Part shown: piece by piece, positions 35,737 to 45,795 of the stretch
How the letters are laid out: every line of letters starts with the position of its first letter
Numbering within the stretch: the first letter of the stretch is position 1
Assembly: GCA_963662605.1 (NCBI GenBank)
Contig: OY759785.1
Coordinates: forward strand, 2,604,001-2,668,000
Origin: G963662605 sp963662605
Lineage (GTDB): Bacteria > Bacteroidota > Ignavibacteria > Ignavibacteriales > Ignavibacteriaceae
Length of the DNA: 64,000 nt
Direction of reading: 5' to 3'
The notes under the pieces: model-generated
Seen by the model: only the letters and a program-made list of their open reading frames with translations
Told to the model about the DNA's origin: nothing
Database searches by the model: none
Program-made: the position numbers and the translations under genes

Positions 35737-37098
35737 ATGCAGAAGTACATTTTCTTCGTTTTCGCATCATTTACGATGCTTTTAAGTCAACTAACACAGG
35801 CGCAAGTCTTTATGCCGGCTGATAGTTCAGGCGATGCGTATTCATGTATTACAAAAAAAGGCTACGGTTATGAAGTGCCTGACTGCGTCCACGATACCGT
35901 TCACATTTCGGAGCATTGGAACGCATTTCTCAGAAAACCCGCGTTCGAATTTTCTTTGCACAGGGACATTGACAACGACCGCTGTATCAATTTTGACCGT
36001 CAGAGGACTGAAATAAAAACGTCCGGCTCATCCCCCACATCAATGATTGCTTATTACGGCGAGACTATGACGTTCAGGTGGAAATTTCTCCTTGATTCAG
36101 CATTCCAGCCATCGCCTAATTTTTGTCACATTCATCAGATAAAAGCCGGAGACGGTCCTGACGCAGATTCACCTTTGATGACTATCTCCCCTCGTTATAA
36201 TTCTGCCGGGGACAAACTTCAGATAATTTTCACCGCTCCGCTAACCGGGGAAACTACGAACCTTTCTCAAACCGATCTTAAACAGTATAAGGGTGTTTGG
36301 GTTGAGGCAATCGAAAAAATCTATTTTGCTACTGCCGGAACGTACGCACTAACTCTAAGAAGAGTCGCAGATGATTCGCTGTTTCTCAGCTATACAAACA
36401 GCAACATTGTAATGTGGAGAGACAGCACAACGTACATCAGGCCTAAATATGGGATATACAGAAGTTTGAGCAGCGTCTCCTACTTGCGCGATGAGACAGT
36501 TAAGTTTGCCGATTTTTCTCTTTATAAAGGAACTGCTGCCAACCTTCCTGCGGCTCCCTCCGGATTATCGGTTACTGCTAAAGGAAGAGTCGTAACGCTG
36601 AAGTGGAGCGATAATGCAAACAATGAAGATCAATTCAGAGTTGAGCGTTCAGCCGATAATGTCATCTGGAAATTTATAGGCACATCACCGGCGAACGTTA
36701 AACAGTTTATTGATACTGTCGCGAACAACGGCACGTTTTATTACCGGCTTCGTGCTGAAAACACCAGCGGCAACTCATCATATACAACCCCGGTCAGTCA
36801 ACTTATTACCGCAGTTGCAAATGGAACCCGCACGATCGAATTTTCTTTATCGCAGAACTATCCGAATCCGTTCAATCCTTCTACCACGATTAACTTTGTG
36901 CAGTCCAAAACTGCGAAATCCAAATTGGCTGTTTATGATGTGTTGGGAAATGAAGTCCGGGTACTAAAAGATGATGTACTTGCTCCCGGACAATATTCAG
37001 TAAACTTTAATGCGGATGACCTTCCAAGCGGCGTGTACTTCTACCGGCTCACTTCAGGCAGTTATTCGGCAATAAAGAAGCTCACTTTACTGAAATAA
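35737..37098 (+). CDS. secreted jelly-roll polysaccharide-lyase-like protein with T9SS sorting domain
   Basis: About 453 residues from ATG 35737 (AGGA four bases before it); ATG at 35719 is a second possibility. A signal peptide ends TQAQ. Residues about 25-270 form a jelly-roll domain with DRQRTEIKTSGSSP, GETMTFRWKFLLDSAFQPS, NFCHIHQIKAGDG and PLMTISPR, as in heparin-lyase-I-like and glucuronan-lyase-like folds. The pattern RQRTEIK and HIHQIK is shared with those families and with uncharacterised lyases. A fibronectin type III unit (LSVTAKGRVVTLKWSDN) and a type IX sorting domain (QNYPNPFNPSTTINF) follow. It lies divergent to pectate lyase, so a plant or algal polysaccharide is the probable target; the exact activity is not proven. 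Confidence 0.8.
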   Translation: MQKYIFFVFASFTMLLSQLTQAQVFMPADSSGDAYSCITKKGYGYEVPDCVHDTVHISEHWNAFLRKPAFEFSLHRDIDNDRCINFDRQRTEIKTSGSSPTSMIAYYGETMTFRWKFLLDSAFQPSPNFCHIHQIKAGDGPDADSPLMTISPRYNSAGDKLQIIFTAPLTGETTNLSQTDLKQYKGVWVEAIEKIYFATAGTYALTLRRVADDSLFLSYTNSNIVMWRDSTTYIRPKYGIYRSLSSVSYLRDETVKFADFSLYKGTAANLPAAPSGLSVTAKGRVVTLKWSDNANNEDQFRVERSADNVIWKFIGTSPANVKQFIDTVANNGTFYYRLRAENTSGNSSYTTPVSQLITAVANGTRTIEFSLSQNYPNPFNPSTTINFVQSKTAKSKLAVYDVLGNEVRVLKDDVLAPGQYSVNFNADDLPSGVYFYRLTSGSYSAIKKLTLLK

Positions 37099-37100
37099 AA

Positions 37101-37125
37101 AAAGCCCCCGGTATTCGAGGGCTTT
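37101..37125. terminator. bidirectional terminator
   Basis: AAAGCCC (37101-37107) pairs with GGGCTTT (37119-37125) between converging genes. On the minus strand it is followed by a T run, and it lies 20 bases after the M3 peptidase stop. Confidence 0.82.
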
Positions 37126-37145
37126 CAAGTTGCAATTTATTTTAA

Positions 37146-39248
37146 TTAATTCAATCCGCGTTTCTTCAGCAAGGCTTCAACCTTAGGTTCTCTTCCTCTG
37201 AACTTCTTATACATCCGCATAAAATCTTCACTTCCCGATTTCTCAAGAATATCTTTTCTGAAAGACTTTGCGGTTGCCTGATCAAATAATCCCTTTTCGG
37301 CGAATGCTTCAAACGCGTCGCTGTCGAGAATTGCCGACCAAAGATAGCTGTAATAACCCGACTCATATCCCCATGTGGCGATATGAATAAAGTTTGTTGT
37401 CATGTAACGCGGCAATACTTCCGGAATCAAGCCCATCTTTTTGATGGATTCCTTTTCAAACTTTTCCACGTCTCTTGGCATAGTGTCGGTGATTGTGTGC
37501 CAGTCCATATCAAGAATTGAAGCCGCCATATACTCGAGTGTTTCAAATCCTTGATTGAAATGAGAGGCGTTTTCAACTTTTTTAACCAAAGCGGCAGGAA
37601 TTACCTCACCGGTCTGATAGTGTTTAGCATACATGGCAAGAACTTCCGGTTCAAGTGCCCATTTCTCCATTATTTGTGATGGCAGTTCGACAAAATCTGT
37701 CGGAACAACACCGGCACCCGGATAGGTGATGTGCTGGAAGAGTGCGTGCAAAGCATGACCGAATTCATGGAATAATGTTTCAACGTCATCAACGCTCAGC
37801 AGAGCGGGTTTGTCGGATGTAGGTTTGGTGAAATTACCGACGTTGTATATAACCGGAGAAATGAATTTACCACCGATATTGCTTTCATCTCTGAATGATC
37901 CGCACCAGGCACCATTGACTTTGCTCTCTCTCGGGAAATAGTCGGTATAGAGAATGCCTAAGTGTTTGCCGGATGCTTCTTTAACCTCAAATACTTTTAC
38001 ATCCGGATGGTAAATCTGGATGTCTTTTCTTTCAATGAAATTCAGTCCATAAAGCTTATGTGCAACACCGAACGCACCTTGAATAACATTTTCTATTTTA
38101 AAGTAAGGACGGAGCATATCTTCATCAAGCGCATACTTTTTCTGCTTTACTTTTTCAGCATAATACCACCAATCCCATGGTTCAAGTTTGAAATTGCCGC
38201 CCTCTTCTTTAATGAGCGCTTGCATTTCCTCAACTTCTTTTTGTGCAGTATGTACTGTCGGTTTCCAGACATCGCTTAAAAACTTATACACGTTTTCGGG
38301 AGTCTTTGCCATTTTTCTTTGTAAGATCAAATCGGCATAGCTTTTATACCCGAGCAGATTTGCTTTCTTTACACGAAGTGAAATGATTCGCGAAAAAATC
38401 TTTTTATTATCCAGAGAATCATTGTTATTCCCGCGGCTCATATAGGCTTTGTACATTTTTTCACGCAAAGCTCTGTTTGAAGAGGAAGTCAGGAACGGAA
38501 GCAGTGTAGGCTTATCAATAGTAAATAACCACTTCCCTTTGTAGCCTTTTGCCGCAGCCTTCTCGGATGCTTCTTTAATATACGAATCCGACAATCCGGC
38601 TAACGCGTCCTTGGAATCAACAACTAATTCAAATTTGCTATTCTCTTTACGGACATTGTCGCCGAATTTAACAACAAGCGGTGATAGTTCATCATTGATT
38701 TTCCGCAAGGCATCCTTCCCTTTTTCATCAAGGTTTGCGCCACCCATCGTGAAATCCAGCCAGTAATTTTCCAGAACGACCTTTTGCTCTGCGGTAAGCT
38801 TTTTGGCTTCTTTGGAATCATGCACTGCTTTTATTTTTGCAAATAGCTTAGCGTTCAGATAAATATCATCGCTGTGTTTTGAAAGCATTGATGCTGATTT
38901 TTCGGCAATCGTCTGCATTTCATCATCCGTATTTGCCGAGCTCATCGCGCTGAATACACGGTTGACTTTAGTGAGCAGATCGCCGCTTTTCTCTAATGCT
39001 TCAATAGTGTTTTTAAAGTTCGGCTTTGCCGTATTGTTTATGACCGCTTCGATTTCCTTATCATGCTCTTTGATTCCCTTTTCAAATGCAGGCATGTAAT
39101 GTTCATGCTTAATTTTATCAAACGGCGGTGTTTGGAATGGTGTCTTCCATTCACTAAAAAACGGGTTGTTCATATCTTGTGCTTCCAATTGAGGATTGAT
39201 CATGCAAATACATGATACGATTAAAAATAATACTATACGGGTCTTCAT
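37146..39248 (-). CDS. dcp: M3 family peptidyl-dipeptidase/oligopeptidase, exported
   Basis: 700 residues. An N-terminal signal (about 1-23, LFLIVSCICMINPQLEAQ) is followed by a thimet-oligopeptidase fold. The zinc site is VETLFHEFGHALHALF (near residue 491), with the further Glu in LPSQIMEKWALEPEVL about 28 residues on. The N-terminal helical part (PPFDKIKHEHYMPAFEKGIK) is typical of the Dcp subgroup, which releases dipeptides from peptide C-termini. The signal peptide suggests a periplasmic enzyme for degrading small peptides, perhaps those made by the secreted papain-like peptidase. The gene symbol is by family. Confidence 0.92.
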   Translation of the reverse strand: MKTRIVLFLIVSCICMINPQLEAQDMNNPFFSEWKTPFQTPPFDKIKHEHYMPAFEKGIKEHDKEIEAVINNTAKPNFKNTIEALEKSGDLLTKVNRVFSAMSSANTDDEMQTIAEKSASMLSKHSDDIYLNAKLFAKIKAVHDSKEAKKLTAEQKVVLENYWLDFTMGGANLDEKGKDALRKINDELSPLVVKFGDNVRKENSKFELVVDSKDALAGLSDSYIKEASEKAAAKGYKGKWLFTIDKPTLLPFLTSSSNRALREKMYKAYMSRGNNNDSLDNKKIFSRIISLRVKKANLLGYKSYADLILQRKMAKTPENVYKFLSDVWKPTVHTAQKEVEEMQALIKEEGGNFKLEPWDWWYYAEKVKQKKYALDEDMLRPYFKIENVIQGAFGVAHKLYGLNFIERKDIQIYHPDVKVFEVKEASGKHLGILYTDYFPRESKVNGAWCGSFRDESNIGGKFISPVIYNVGNFTKPTSDKPALLSVDDVETLFHEFGHALHALFQHITYPGAGVVPTDFVELPSQIMEKWALEPEVLAMYAKHYQTGEVIPAALVKKVENASHFNQGFETLEYMAASILDMDWHTITDTMPRDVEKFEKESIKKMGLIPEVLPRYMTTNFIHIATWGYESGYYSYLWSAILDSDAFEAFAEKGLFDQATAKSFRKDILEKSGSEDFMRMYKKFRGREPKVEALLKKRGLN

Positions 39249-39278
39249 CTTTTATCTCTTTTTTATTAGATGATTTAG

Positions 39279-40466
39279 TTAAGATTTATTCTGTTGATCA
39301 CCGTTTACAATCTGGACGATACGTTGAGGTACGGCAATATCAATACCCTCCTCCTGAAAACGGCGGTAAATAGCTTCCTTTAAACGGCAGCTGAGAGCGA
39401 AAGATAGTTGATAATCTTTTGTCCTTACTGCAAGTCTAAACTCCAAAGCATGCTCTCCAAAACGAACAATATAAATCTCCGGTTGATCGTTCTTATCAGA
39501 GTCGGGGTCACTCATTGCGACGGCCAGTGCAATCTCCTTCACCTTATCAATATCCGATTGATAGGCTACCGGAAGATCTATCACTACCCGCGTACTGGTG
39601 GTAGGATAAGTAAGATTGATGATACGTGATTTAACAATGTCGTTGTTCGGAATAATGAGGTAGTTTTTATCAAAGTCAATGATGCGGGTACTGCGTATAC
39701 CGATGCTGACAACATCACCATGAATTTCAGTGCCGATTTTAATGCGGTCGCCGATACGAAACGGGCGGTCTATCATAATAATAAAGCCGGAAATCATGTT
39801 GCTGATCGTTTCCTGAGCCGCTAACGCTATAGCCAAAGAACCTACGCCAAGTGAAACGACAAATGCACTGATATCAACATTAAATTTTTTGAGGACTATG
39901 ATAAGAGCAAATACGGCAAAAATTAGTTTTGCAAGCTTTTTTAATAACGGGAATAAACTTCCGCTCAAGTCCTTGTTCTCGTTAGCATTCATTTTCTCGG
40001 CATACCAGTCAAGTATCACCACACCGATCTGACTCGTAATGATAAGCAGCATTATTATAAGCAGGATAAAAAACAAATTATCTAAAACCGAAAGAATATT
40101 AATGAGCGAGGGATACTCCTGTAATAATGTAAGTTTGGTAATAACCGAAACGTGATCAAGTCCGTGCCGGAAAGCAAGGAGTGCCAGATACACGCCAAGC
40201 AATGAAATCAATTTGTAAGCGCTGCCCTCAATAATATGCAGGATCTTATCATCAACCTCGGTTTTCGATCTGAGAACAATGGGTTTAATTATACTTTTCA
40301 GCAGATAGCTGATAGTTTTTGCCAGGATAAAAAAGAGAACGAAAAGAATCAGGCTGAGGGTAATTTGAAATGTCAGCCCCTCACCCAGAATATTTCGTAA
40401 AAAATGAATTATCGGATCAAATAAAGAAGTAAGTGATCCGAATGAATTGGTATTAAATGGATTCAT
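39279..40466 (-). CDS. small-conductance mechanosensitive channel, MscS family
   Basis: 395 residues. Four or five membrane helices lie in the first 215 residues. The pore-lining helix is at about 200-222 (FVVSLGVGSLAIALAAQETI), followed by the MscS beta-domain (MIDRPFRIGDRIKIGTEIHGDVVSIGIRSTRI) and the alpha/beta end part. It should open under membrane tension to release solutes on osmotic downshift. It sits between the M3 peptidase and clpC genes, all on the minus strand, with 30 and 75 bases between. Confidence 0.92.
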   Translation of the reverse strand: MNPFNTNSFGSLTSLFDPIIHFLRNILGEGLTFQITLSLILFVLFFILAKTISYLLKSIIKPIVLRSKTEVDDKILHIIEGSAYKLISLLGVYLALLAFRHGLDHVSVITKLTLLQEYPSLINILSVLDNLFFILLIIMLLIITSQIGVVILDWYAEKMNANENKDLSGSLFPLLKKLAKLIFAVFALIIVLKKFNVDISAFVVSLGVGSLAIALAAQETISNMISGFIIMIDRPFRIGDRIKIGTEIHGDVVSIGIRSTRIIDFDKNYLIIPNNDIVKSRIINLTYPTTSTRVVIDLPVAYQSDIDKVKEIALAVAMSDPDSDKNDQPEIYIVRFGEHALEFRLAVRTKDYQLSFALSCRLKEAIYRRFQEEGIDIAVPQRIVQIVNGDQQNKS

Positions 40467-40505
40467 GGAAATATCGTTTAACTTTGATAATGTTCGGAAA
40501 TAAAA

Positions 40506-40527
40506 AGCGCATCCCAGTGGATGCGCT
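40506..40527 (-). terminator. clpC terminator
   Basis: A perfect 9 bp stem (AGCGCATCC / GGATGCGCT) with a 4-base loop, followed on the minus strand by TTTTTATTTCC. It lies 14 bases after the clpC stop. Confidence 0.9.
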
Positions 40528-40540
40528 CATAAACGTCAAA

Positions 40541-43057
40541 CTAAATCTTAGTCCCGCTTTCAGAAGGTTCTTTAGCTTCATCAGGCTTAGTGCCCTGAAC
40601 TTCCTCTTCAACAAAAATAAGATGTTCATCTCCGGGGAAATACCGCGCAACTATTCTATTCCCTTCTTTGAAGGAACCTTTAAGAATTTCTTCGGCAAGT
40701 GCATCCTCAACATACTGCTGTAACGCTCTCTTTAAGGGACGTGCACCATATTTCTGGTCATATCCTTTATCAGCAAGAAAATTCTTAGCGCTATCTTCAA
40801 GCACCAGCGTCATTTTATTCTCACGCATATTCTTCATGAGAATTTTGATCTCGATGTCTATGATTTTCAGAATATCTTCTTTTTCCAGACTTCTGAATAC
40901 GATCGAATCATCCAGACGGTTAATGAATTCCGGGCTAAACAGCCGCTTCATGGCTTCTTCAAGAGTATTTTTCATCGAAAGATAGTTGTCATCGGTTAGC
41001 TTTTGATTGAAACCATAAGAGCCGATTGACTTGACTTCCTTCGCTCCAATGTTTGTCGTCATAATGATGATAGTATTCTTGAAATCTACCTTACGCCCAA
41101 GACTATCGGTAAGAATGCCTTCATCAAGCACCTGCAACAATACCCCGAAAATATCAGGATGAGCTTTTTCAATCTCATCAAACAATACTACCGAGTATGG
41201 CTTGCGACGGACTTTCTCCGTCAGCTGGCCGCCTTCTTCATATCCGACGTATCCCGGAGGCGCTCCTACTAATCTCGACACGGCAAATTTTTCCATGTAC
41301 TCGCTCATATCAATTTTAATAAGGGAGCTTTCCGAATCAAACAAATAGCGAGCTAGTACCTTACACAATTCTGTTTTACCGACACCGGTAGGTCCGAGGA
41401 ATAAAAAGCTGCCTATCGGCCGGTTCGGATTCTTCAAACCTGCTCTTGCACGGCGGATAGATTTTGTCAGCTTCCCTATTGCTTCTTCCTGACCAACTAT
41501 CTGCGAAGCAAGTGCTTCTTCCATGTGCAACAGTTTTTCCGATTCGGTCTGTGCAACGCGGTTTACTGGAATTCCGGTCATCATCGCAACTACAGTTGCA
41601 ATATCTTCCTCAGTTACATCATAAACGATGTCCTTAGTTTTTGTGTCCCATTCGCGTTTAGCAATTTCAAGATCAGATTGCAATCTTCTTTCTTTATCCC
41701 GTAACCGGGCTGCCTCTTCGTAATCCTGTTTCTTAACGACTGAAGTTTTTTCCTGACGAACTTGTTCGATTTCTTCCTCAAGGGTAAGAACTTCAGAAGG
41801 TACTTCGAAGTTACCCATGTGTACTCTTGAACCAGCTTCATCAAGGACGTCAATTGCCTTATCCGGCAGATGACGGTCGGTTATGTATCTGTTTGAAAAT
41901 TTAACCGCAGCTTCTACCGCACTATCCGAGTAACGGACATGGTGATGCTCTTCATATTTGAATTTTATATTATTCAGAATTTGAATAGTTTCCTCGTACG
42001 AAGGCGGATCAACCGTTACCTTCTGGAAACGCCTGTCCAAGGCGCCGTCGGTTTCAATGTATTTTCTGTATTCGTCAAGCGTCGTAGCACCGATACACTG
42101 TATATCGCCTCTTGACAACGCGGGCTTAAACATATTCGAAGCATCCAATGAGCCGGATGCGCCGCCTGCTCCGACAATCGTATGTAATTCGTCAATGAAC
42201 AGAATAACATCCTTAGCCTTTTCCAGCTCAACCATCAAGGCTTTCATGCGCTCTTCAAATTGACCTCGATATTTAGTCCCGGCTACCAAGCCGGCCAAGT
42301 CCAAGGTGACGACGCGTTTATCCTGGAGTGTTCTTGGTACTTTTTTCTGAATAATGCGGATAGCCAAACCTTCAGCAATAGCAGTCTTGCCAACTCCCGG
42401 ATCGCCGATGAGAACCGGATTGTTTTTCTTTCTTCTGCTGAGTATCTGGGCTACGCGTTCAATTTCTTTTTCTCTCCCCACCACGGGGTCGAGCTTATCT
42501 TCCATTGCGGATTTTGTCAAATCCCTGCCGAAATTATCCAGTACAGGAGTCTTAGTCTTTTCTACCTTTTTTTCCTGTCCTGCCGGAGGTAGATTACCTT
42601 TTGCAGATTCCTTGCTTTCCTGATTAGAAAGCATGGAATTCAATTCCGCTTTAGAAACATCATAGGTGATTTCAAACTGGTGTAATATCTGCGTAGCGAT
42701 GTTTTCAATTTCACGCGAGATAGAAAGTAAAAGATGTTCGGTTCCAATAACATTGGCTTTGTAAGCTTTGGCTTCGACCTGAGAATTCTTTAGTACTTTT
42801 TCCGCTTGTTTTGTATAGGGTATATTGCCGATTGTCAGAGTTCCACCGATAGTTCTGATAGAATCCTCAATGGCTTTCTTTAATCTGACTAAATCAACAT
42901 CCAAATTTCGTAATATCCGGACTGCAACTCCCTGGCCTTCTTTGATAATGCCAAGAAGCAGATGCTCCGTACCGATATAATCATGACCCAAGCGCAATGC
43001 TTCTTCACGACTCAACCTGAGCACATCCTGCAGTCTGTCTGAAAAATTTCCGTCCAT
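40541..43057 (-). CDS. clpC: ClpC ATPase, unfoldase of the Clp protease
   Basis: 838 residues. Two Clp_N repeats (about 1-145), D1 ATPase with GDPGVGKTAIAEG and VILFIDELHTIVGAGG, a UVR/middle domain (KKQDYEEAARLRDKERRLQ) and D2 ATPase with GPTGVGKTELCKVL and VVLFDEIEKAHPD. The UVR motif and short middle domain define ClpC rather than ClpB. A Gly-Phe loop (SIGSYGFNQKL) in D2 fits the ClpP-binding site. It unfolds proteins for ClpP degradation with ATP. It stands as a single gene with its own terminator. Confidence 0.95.
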   Translation of the reverse strand: MDGNFSDRLQDVLRLSREEALRLGHDYIGTEHLLLGIIKEGQGVAVRILRNLDVDLVRLKKAIEDSIRTIGGTLTIGNIPYTKQAEKVLKNSQVEAKAYKANVIGTEHLLLSISREIENIATQILHQFEITYDVSKAELNSMLSNQESKESAKGNLPPAGQEKKVEKTKTPVLDNFGRDLTKSAMEDKLDPVVGREKEIERVAQILSRRKKNNPVLIGDPGVGKTAIAEGLAIRIIQKKVPRTLQDKRVVTLDLAGLVAGTKYRGQFEERMKALMVELEKAKDVILFIDELHTIVGAGGASGSLDASNMFKPALSRGDIQCIGATTLDEYRKYIETDGALDRRFQKVTVDPPSYEETIQILNNIKFKYEEHHHVRYSDSAVEAAVKFSNRYITDRHLPDKAIDVLDEAGSRVHMGNFEVPSEVLTLEEEIEQVRQEKTSVVKKQDYEEAARLRDKERRLQSDLEIAKREWDTKTKDIVYDVTEEDIATVVAMMTGIPVNRVAQTESEKLLHMEEALASQIVGQEEAIGKLTKSIRRARAGLKNPNRPIGSFLFLGPTGVGKTELCKVLARYLFDSESSLIKIDMSEYMEKFAVSRLVGAPPGYVGYEEGGQLTEKVRRKPYSVVLFDEIEKAHPDIFGVLLQVLDEGILTDSLGRKVDFKNTIIIMTTNIGAKEVKSIGSYGFNQKLTDDNYLSMKNTLEEAMKRLFSPEFINRLDDSIVFRSLEKEDILKIIDIEIKILMKNMRENKMTLVLEDSAKNFLADKGYDQKYGARPLKRALQQYVEDALAEEILKGSFKEGNRIVARYFPGDEHLIFVEEEVQGTKPDEAKEPSESGTKI

Positions 43058-43240
43058 AAAAATCCTTTATTTTATAACTAAAACACTATCTACGTGTTTT
43101 TTGTTCCACCTTCATCGTAACTATATGCCAAAACAAAGCTTAAAAGAGCCTTTTTCGGCTATTAATCTTTTAGTTTATGATAATTTACTAATTTTTATTG
43201 ATATAATCTATTAGCATGTTTTAATACATCAAAATGCCGA

Positions 43241-44158
43241 TTATACGAGAAATAATGTCATTGAAGAGACAACTATCCACAATAATACGCCCATAACAAA
43301 TGGTTTATAACCAACGTTCTTAATTGTTGCAATGGTGATGTTTGAACCGATAAGAAATAGAGTCACAACAAGTCCCTGTTTTGCTATTAACGAAATCACC
43401 TGAAAAACGTCATGCATTCCCGCAAAATATGTATTCAAAATCATTGCCCCGAAAAAGGCAAAGATGAAGTATGGAATTTTAACTTTCTTCACTTCGGATT
43501 TGAAGAAAAATGCTGATACCAGTGAAACCGGGATTATCCATAATGCACGGGTCAGTTTTACCGTAGTTGCAACAGCCAATGCCGTTTTACCGTAATGCGA
43601 TGCGGCTCCAACGACAGAACTTGTATCGTGAATCGCTATGGCGGCCCACAAACCAAAGCGGCTTTCAGACATTCCCAACATATGCCCCAGCATCGGGAAA
43701 AGAATCAATGCCACACTGTTTAATATAAATACCACACCCAATGCAACTGAAGTATCTTCGCTTTCCGCTTCAACAATCGGCGCCACTGCGGCAATTGCAC
43801 TTCCGCCGCAAATTGCCGTACCGGTTGAAATAAGAAATGCAGTTTTTCTCTTCACTTTGAATATTCTGGAAATAAGGTACCCCAGAATAAACGTAGCGCT
43901 GATTCCAATTACCGTGTATATCAGCCCGGTTTTACCTGCTTCCAACGCCACCCCTACATTCATTCCAAAACCTAAACCGATAACCGAAAATTGCAGAAGA
44001 GTATGCGTCGCTTTTTGTGTCTGTTTTACAAATGGGTTCCCGAGAATCAGTGCAAAAAGAACTCCGGCAAGCAGTGCATATGGTGCAGAGACTTGAGGAA
44101 ACAAACTACAAATGAGAAAAACAATAAATAATATTTTACGCGTCAATTCCTTATTCAC
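43241..44158 (-). CDS. YeiH/UPF0324 family membrane protein
   Basis: 305 residues, about ten membrane helices. It matches the YeiH family, often named putative sulfate exporter: LLQFSVIGLGFGMNVG, TAICGGSAIAAVAPIVEAE, ALGVVFILNSVALILFPMLGHMLG and AIAIHDTSSVVGAASHYG. The last motif is characteristic. The transported compound is not firmly known for the family. It is a single minus-strand gene and divergent to floA. Confidence 0.9.
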   Translation of the reverse strand: MNKELTRKILFIVFLICSLFPQVSAPYALLAGVLFALILGNPFVKQTQKATHTLLQFSVIGLGFGMNVGVALEAGKTGLIYTVIGISATFILGYLISRIFKVKRKTAFLISTGTAICGGSAIAAVAPIVEAESEDTSVALGVVFILNSVALILFPMLGHMLGMSESRFGLWAAIAIHDTSSVVGAASHYGKTALAVATTVKLTRALWIIPVSLVSAFFFKSEVKKVKIPYFIFAFFGAMILNTYFAGMHDVFQVISLIAKQGLVVTLFLIGSNITIATIKNVGYKPFVMGVLLWIVVSSMTLFLV

Positions 44159-44341
44159 GAGGCAGCCTTAACTTTTAAAGAAAGGTGCAAATATAACAAG
44201 AAGCTGAATTGTATTCTACAAACACAGCGATTTTGAGAAATAATTATTTTATCATTGCTTTTCTTCAACAAAATCATACTTTATCACTAAATTAGTACTA
44301 TATAGTACTGATATTTATTTGATCACTTAAGGAGATTAACC

Positions 44342-45337
44342 ATGCCTGAAGCAATAACAAGTTTTGGTATACTGATAATCGTTCTGATCTTTTTCTTTAT
44401 GATTATTTTCTTTTACTTTGTCCCTATCGGACTTTATATCACCGCATTTTTCAGCGGCGTAAGACTGCGTATCTTCAAGGATCTGATGGGTATGCGATTC
44501 AGAAAAATCCCGCCACAGATCATCGTAAGAAGTATGATAACCGCGACAAAGGCAGGCATTACACTTGAAGTCGGCAAACTTGAAGCACATTATCTGGCTG
44601 GCGGCAATGTTGAAAAGGTCGTTATGGCTCTCGTTTCAGCCGACAAAGCACAATTAGGACTTACCTTCGAACGTGCAACGGCAATTGATCTTGCAGGCCG
44701 TGATGTGTTGGAAGCGGTAAAAATGTCGGTTATTCCTAAAGTCGTCGAAACTCCCCTTGTTGCCGCTATGGCAAAAGACGGTATTCAATTAAAGGCAGTT
44801 GCCCGAATAACCTTGCGCGCAAATATCGAAAGATTAGTCGGCGGTGCGGGTGAGGCAACAGTTCTTGCAAGAGTCGGTGAAGGTATCGTCTCCACAATCG
44901 GTTCAAGCGAAAGCCACAAATCGGTTTTAGAGAATCCCGATTCTATTTCCAAAGTTGTTTTGAAAAAGGGACTCGATGCCGGAACAGCATTCGAAATTTT
45001 ATCCATTGATATTGCCGATGTTGATGTAGGACAGAATATCGGTGCTAAATTGCAGGCTGATCAGGCGCAGGCAGATTTACAGATTGCTAGAGCGCGTGCA
45101 GAGGAAAGAAGAGCTGCAGCGGTTGCAACAGAGCAGGAAATGATTGCCGAAGTTTCACGCCAGAGAGCAAAATTAATTGAAGCCGAAGCACAGATACCGT
45201 TAGCTATTGCGGATGCTTTCCGTGCAGGTAATCTTGGCATAATGGACTATTACCAGTTAAAGAATATTCAGGCTGATACGCAGATGCGTGAAGCCATTGC
45301 AAAACCGGAAGAAAAATCAGCAAAAGATAAACAATGA
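44342..45337 (+). CDS. floA: flotillin-like protein FloA
   Basis: 331 residues. An N-terminal membrane segment at about 5-38 is followed by an SPFH/band 7-like domain and a helical part rich in Ala, Glu and Arg (ARAEERRAAAVATEQEMIAEV). The pattern MGMRFRKIPPQIIVRSMI, AHYLAGGNVEKVVMALVSAD and NIGAKLQADQAQADLQ is that of FloA, a scaffold of functional membrane microdomains. AAGGAG lies upstream of the start. It overlaps the next gene by four bases (ATGA). Confidence 0.93.
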   Translation: MPEAITSFGILIIVLIFFFMIIFFYFVPIGLYITAFFSGVRLRIFKDLMGMRFRKIPPQIIVRSMITATKAGITLEVGKLEAHYLAGGNVEKVVMALVSADKAQLGLTFERATAIDLAGRDVLEAVKMSVIPKVVETPLVAAMAKDGIQLKAVARITLRANIERLVGGAGEATVLARVGEGIVSTIGSSESHKSVLENPDSISKVVLKKGLDAGTAFEILSIDIADVDVGQNIGAKLQADQAQADLQIARARAEERRAAAVATEQEMIAEVSRQRAKLIEAEAQIPLAIADAFRAGNLGIMDYYQLKNIQADTQMREAIAKPEEKSAKDKQ

Positions 45338-45795
45338 AAAATCTCCCGACAATAATCTTTTGGGTCATCATTATCTATTCGGTAATCAGTTCGTTCATGA
45401 AACAAAAAAAACGGGCACAAGATACTCCGGCTGATAATGTTGTTCCCCCCGGGTCGAGACGGATAGACTATAAGTTACCCAAGTTTATGGATGTGTTGAT
45501 TGATGCCGAGGATTTCTCGACACCACTTGAAACAAATATCCGGGAAGATAGCAAACCGGAAGTCCGTTCAACCGGCGGCGAAGAAGAAGTAACACAGGTA
45601 CTTCAGGAAACCCGCCCCGTTGATGTTACCCCGGCACCGGCTGCTGAGGTGATACAAACCGCTATCCGGGTGCCAAATGAATTAATTTCAGGCATTAAAT
45701 CTTCGCTTAGAAAAAAAGACAGCCTGCAACAGTCATTTTTAATGAGTGAGATTTTGCAGAAACCAAAAGCGCTTAGACATAGAGTACATGGATAA
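45334..45795 (+). CDS. small membrane-anchored protein of unknown function
   Basis: 153 residues. An N-terminal membrane helix (LPTIIFWVIIIYSVISSF) is followed by a basic stretch (MKQKKRAQD) and a low-complexity, acidic, proline-rich region. It ends in a short conserved-looking tail (LRKKDSLQQSFLMSEILQKPKAL). The start overlaps the floA stop by four bases and its end overlaps the helicase start by eight, so the three genes are co-translated. A link to the FloA membrane scaffold is plausible. I do not recognise a family. Confidence 0.72.
   Translation: MKNLPTIIFWVIIIYSVISSFMKQKKRAQDTPADNVVPPGSRRIDYKLPKFMDVLIDAEDFSTPLETNIREDSKPEVRSTGGEEEVTQVLQETRPVDVTPAPAAEVIQTAIRVPNELISGIKSSLRKKDSLQQSFLMSEILQKPKALRHRVHG

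Noticed and set aside
43148..43161. AGCC/GGCT stem as terminator of the YeiH-type gene
   Set aside because: Only four base pairs and 80 bases from the stop codon; too weak to call.
43638..44096. A 152-residue plus-strand open frame
   Set aside because: It lies fully inside the YeiH-family gene on the other strand, has no ribosome site and shows no known domain; it is a shadow frame.
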